Positions 61,796 through 64,000 of a DNA stretch of 64,000 nt are shown one piece after another. Made by a program: the position numbers and the translations under genes. The notes below the pieces were generated by a model. The model was not told the origin of the DNA, ran no database searches, and saw only the letters and a program-made list of their open reading frames with translations. Source of the stretch: Marispirochaeta sp963667435 (GTDB taxonomy: Bacteria; Spirochaetota; Spirochaetia; JC444; Marispirochaetaceae); NCBI GenBank assembly GCA_963667435.1, contig OY763414.1:4340001-4404000 (forward strand), given 5' to 3'. Within the stretch, counting starts at the first letter, position 1; every line of letters starts with the position of its first letter.

Positions 61796-61934
61796 ATTTA
61801 TGCAATCGTAATATTTTTTAGTGAATATCTCTGCCGTACATAGAAGAATTATTCTGATTAAAACTCTGTGGAATTTGACCCTTTTGCAAACTGGCAATAC
61901 TTTAGTAACAATCAGTTTTGTTAAGGAGTTTCCA

Positions 61935-62870
61935 ATGCACTCAAATGTTAAACTTGGAAAAAGCAATATCCGAATAAACCCCGTCGGCCTCGGCACCAAT
62001 GCCGTGGGCGGTCATAACCTTTATCCCAACCTTGATGAAGGGCAGGGGAAGGCGCTTGTTCATGCAGCTCTTGATGCTGGAATAAACTTTCTCGATACAG
62101 CGTTTATTTATGGAATCGGTCGTTCTGAAGAGCTCATCGGCGAGGTGCTCACAGCGCGGGGCGACAGGGATAAGGTAATTATTGCCACTAAAGGGGCACA
62201 TCAGTTTGTTGATGGACAGGTTGTGATGAACAATAATCCTGTGTTTATCCGTGAACAGCTTGAAAACAGCCTTAAACGTCTTAAGACTGACTATATCGAT
62301 CTTTATTATCTTCATTACCCGGATAAAGAAACACCCAAGGCGGAAGCTGTTGGGGCACTGCAGAAAATGCGGGAAGAGGGTAAAATCCGGGCTATCGGTG
62401 TATCGAATTTTTCCGCAGAACAGCTGAAGGAGGCGGATAGTGACGGGTATGTGGATGTAGTACAGGACCGGTATAATTTGTTTCAGCGGGAAGCAGAAGT
62501 CACGCTTCTCCCGTACACCAGGGAACACAACATCAGCTTTATTCCTTTCTTTCCTCTGGCGTCTGGTCTGCTTGCAGGAAAGTACAGCAATGCTACCAGA
62601 TTCGATGATGGGGATATTCGCCTCAAGAATCCTCTGTTTCAGGGTGATGCCTTTAAACAGAATCTTGAGAAGGTAGAATTACTGAAATCTATTGCTGCTG
62701 AGAAAGGAGCAGAAGTCGCGCATCTTGTTCTGGCACTCTGTTTAAAGATACCTGGTGTAGATGCTGTGATCCCAGGTGCAAAAAACCCTGCACAGCCGGT
62801 GGAGAACCTCAAGGCACTGGAAGTGGAATTGAGTGATTCTGATATTGAAAGGATCCTTCAGGCTTTTTAA
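61935..62870 (+). CDS. Aldo/keto reductase
   Basis: 311 residues; ATG 61935 chosen for AAGGAG at 61923-61928 over an upstream in-frame start at 61821. TIM-barrel with catalytic tetrad visible: Asp in INFLDTAFIYG (Asp-Thr-Ala-x-x-Tyr), Lys in IIATKGAH, His in DLYYLHYPD; NADPH-binding VIPGAKNPAQPVENL at the C-terminus. Substrate unknown; resembles YhdN/IolS-type general reductases. Single gene between two hairpins. Confidence 0.92.
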   Translation: MHSNVKLGKSNIRINPVGLGTNAVGGHNLYPNLDEGQGKALVHAALDAGINFLDTAFIYGIGRSEELIGEVLTARGDRDKVIIATKGAHQFVDGQVVMNNNPVFIREQLENSLKRLKTDYIDLYYLHYPDKETPKAEAVGALQKMREEGKIRAIGVSNFSAEQLKEADSDGYVDVVQDRYNLFQREAEVTLLPYTREHNISFIPFFPLASGLLAGKYSNATRFDDGDIRLKNPLFQGDAFKQNLEKVELLKSIAAEKGAEVAHLVLALCLKIPGVDAVIPGAKNPAQPVENLKALEVELSDSDIERILQAF

Positions 62871-62882
62871 TAATTTTAAAGT

Positions 62883-62925
62883 GGCAGGAATTCCCGTAAC
62901 AGGGGATCTTCCTGCCTTGATTTTG
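62883..62925 (+). terminator. Terminator-like hairpin after aldo/keto reductase
   Basis: GGCAGGAA (62883-62890) / TTCCTGCC (62909-62916) with an inner CCC/GGG pair and following TTGATTTTGT, 12 bases after the stop. The T-tract is interrupted. Confidence 0.65.
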
Positions 62926-63130
62926 TCTTATTGCCTCCGTAAATCCCAAAATCATCTATCCGGCTGCCTGTTTAACGGAACTTTGATGAAAATATGAAAA
63001 ATAATTATATACAAAATATTATATGCAAAATATCGATAACCGCTGTATCATCAGATGTCAGCCGATTTTTGCCCGGTATGGACCAATTTCTGCGCGGTTT
63101 ACAAATGAAATGTTCATGAGGAGAGTACAT

Positions 63131-63647
63131 TTGCTTAAGCTGCTTAATGATTTGTACCACAAGATATTTTTTCTTGTGAGAACATTAAGCTACATCTGTC
63201 ATGTCGCTGTAATTTCTCTTGTTTTTATTCAAATAGTTTTTCGTTACGTATTCAGCAGCCCGATCCGCTGGAGCGACATGCTTTTAAGTGTGGTTTTTAC
63301 CTACCTTGCCATGTTAGGACTGGTTACTGCTGATTATCAGAATGCTGTCCCGGAAATAACCTATGTGGTAAAGAAGTTCTGTCCCGGTATTCAGAAAAAA
63401 GTTTGCTGTATTTGTTGATGTTCTAACCCTGGGTATCTGTTTTATACTGCTGATACCGACGAAACAGATTTTGCATGCTGCCGCTTCAACGAAAATTCAT
63501 ATGCTGCCCATGAACTGGAGTCAGGCACTGGTCTCTTTCCCCATTGCTCTTGTACTTCTCATTATTATTTATGCTCGCAGAATATTTATTTCAATCTACA
63601 ACGATAAAAATACTATTCAGAACACTGAAGACAAAGGAGAGCTGTAA
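63131..63647 (+). pseudogene. TRAP transporter small permease DctQ, frameshifted
   Basis: Most likely start is TTG 63131 after GAGGAGAG (63118-63125); ATG 63116 is an alternative. First frame: LLKLLNDLYHKIFFLVRTLSYICHVAVISLVFIQIVFRYVFSSPIRWSDMLL..., stopping at 63418. The other frame continues KKFAVFVDVLTLGICFILLIPTKQI and ends at TAA 63645-63647. Removing one A from an A6 tract near 63393-63398 restores a normal about 171-residue DctQ with four membrane helices. Mutation or sequence error. Confidence 0.75.
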
Positions 63648-64000
63648 ATGACATGGTTGGTCAGTAGTGCTGTACTTCTATTCTTTTTTCTTTTTTTGGC
63701 TGCCATAAAGGTAAATATTCCATTTGCTCTGGTCGGTGCAAGTTTGATTGTACTGGCAATGACCCGGGTAATAAGTCTGAATGCTGCTATCAGCAGTGCA
63801 GTTAATACATTTCCCAACGAAGGGGGTTGATCGCACTGCCACTGTTCCTGTTCACCGGAACCCTGCTTACCAAGTCAGGACTCGCAACAATTCTACTGGA
63901 CGCTGCTAATGCACTGGTTGGTAGAATCCGGGGCGGCCTTGCATTAGTGAATATTTTCGCCAGTTTTCTGTTTGGCGGTATTTCAGGTTCAGCTGCTGCC
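63648..64000 (+). pseudogene. TRAP transporter large permease DctM, frameshifted and cut by window end
   Basis: ATG 63648 follows AAAGGAGAG and abuts the dctQ stop. MTWLVSSAVLLFFFLFLAAIKVNIPFALVGASLIVLAMTR runs to a stop at 63828-63830; in the adjacent frame typical DctM sequence goes on: LIALPLFLFTGTLLTKSGLA, DAANALVGRIRGGLALVNIF, and SFLFGGISGSAAA at the window end. Adding one G to the G5 tract at 63822-63826 would join the frames. With DctQ and a DctP binding protein it would import organic acids by ion gradient; dctP is not seen here. Confidence 0.78.

Noticed and set aside
63822..63826. Phase-variable G tract in dctM
   Set aside because: Five G residues are too short for typical slipped-strand variation; error or decay is simpler.

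Overview
The window looks like a chromosomal segment of a spirochaete, probably a free-living or marine relative of Spirochaeta or Sediminispirochaeta. The main reasons are a P83/100-family antigen (spirochaete-specific), a fused PyrBI as in treponemes, and a flagellar rod/P-ring cluster running directly into an RpoS-like sigma factor, a divergent polysaccharide deacetylase and TsaD, a gene order I recall from Borrelia (bb0775 to bb0769). Core genes have balanced base composition and good Shine-Dalgarno sites. A block from 27.7 to 43.0 kb is AT-rich in places and full of transposon debris.

Layout. 0-5.6 kb (+): 3' part of an endonuclease III-like gene, a secreted beta-propeller/HEAT protein, P83/100 and pyrBI. 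5.6-8.5 kb (-): a ParB-N protein and penicillin-binding protein 1A. 8.5-15.1 kb (-): one long envelope operon, PHP phosphoesterase, mlaE-mlaF-mlaD, TPR lipoprotein, LysM-M23 peptidase and PEGA protein, closed by a clear terminator. 15.2-17.9 kb (+): two cyclic-nucleotide-binding proteins, then an ECF sigma factor broken by a frameshift and a His-rich small membrane protein. 17.9-23.1 kb (-): CheX, a single-domain receiver and a 1438-residue CheB-CheR-PAS-histidine kinase. 23.3-27.6 kb: secreted protein, LamG-VanZ protein, UxuA-like dehydratase and a convergent permease.

27.675-42.970 kb is a genomic island integrated into the 3' end of tRNA-Thr(CGT). It has a perfect 22-bp direct repeat at its two ends and a tyrosine recombinase next to the tRNA. 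Cargo: an IS481-like element with reiterated terminal repeats, two decayed copies of one IS3-family element, one intact IS3-family element, a degraded IS3 element, a scrambled IS256 remnant, a membrane EAL protein, a Phd/PIN toxin-antitoxin pair, a J-domain-like protein, a dCache chemoreceptor, and two integron attC-like sites each just downstream of a tiny gene.

43.1-50.0 kb (+): flgF-flgG-flgA-flgI-flgJ, then an excellent sigma-54 (-24/-12) promoter in front of an rpoS-like gene, then deacetylase and tsaD. This matches the RpoN-RpoS cascade architecture known from Borrelia and is the most interesting regulatory signal seen here. 50.0-54.2 kb: MinD-like ATPase (-), phosphohexomutase (+), a small unknown protein (-) and an HD-GYP protein (-). 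54.4-61.7 kb (+): a transglutaminase/TPR outer-membrane-like protein and a 1743-residue Ig-repeat lipoprotein. 61.9-64.0 kb (+): aldo/keto reductase and the start of a TRAP transporter whose dctQ and dctM both carry homopolymer frameshifts.

No rRNA genes or CRISPR arrays were seen; the only tRNA seen is tRNA-Thr.
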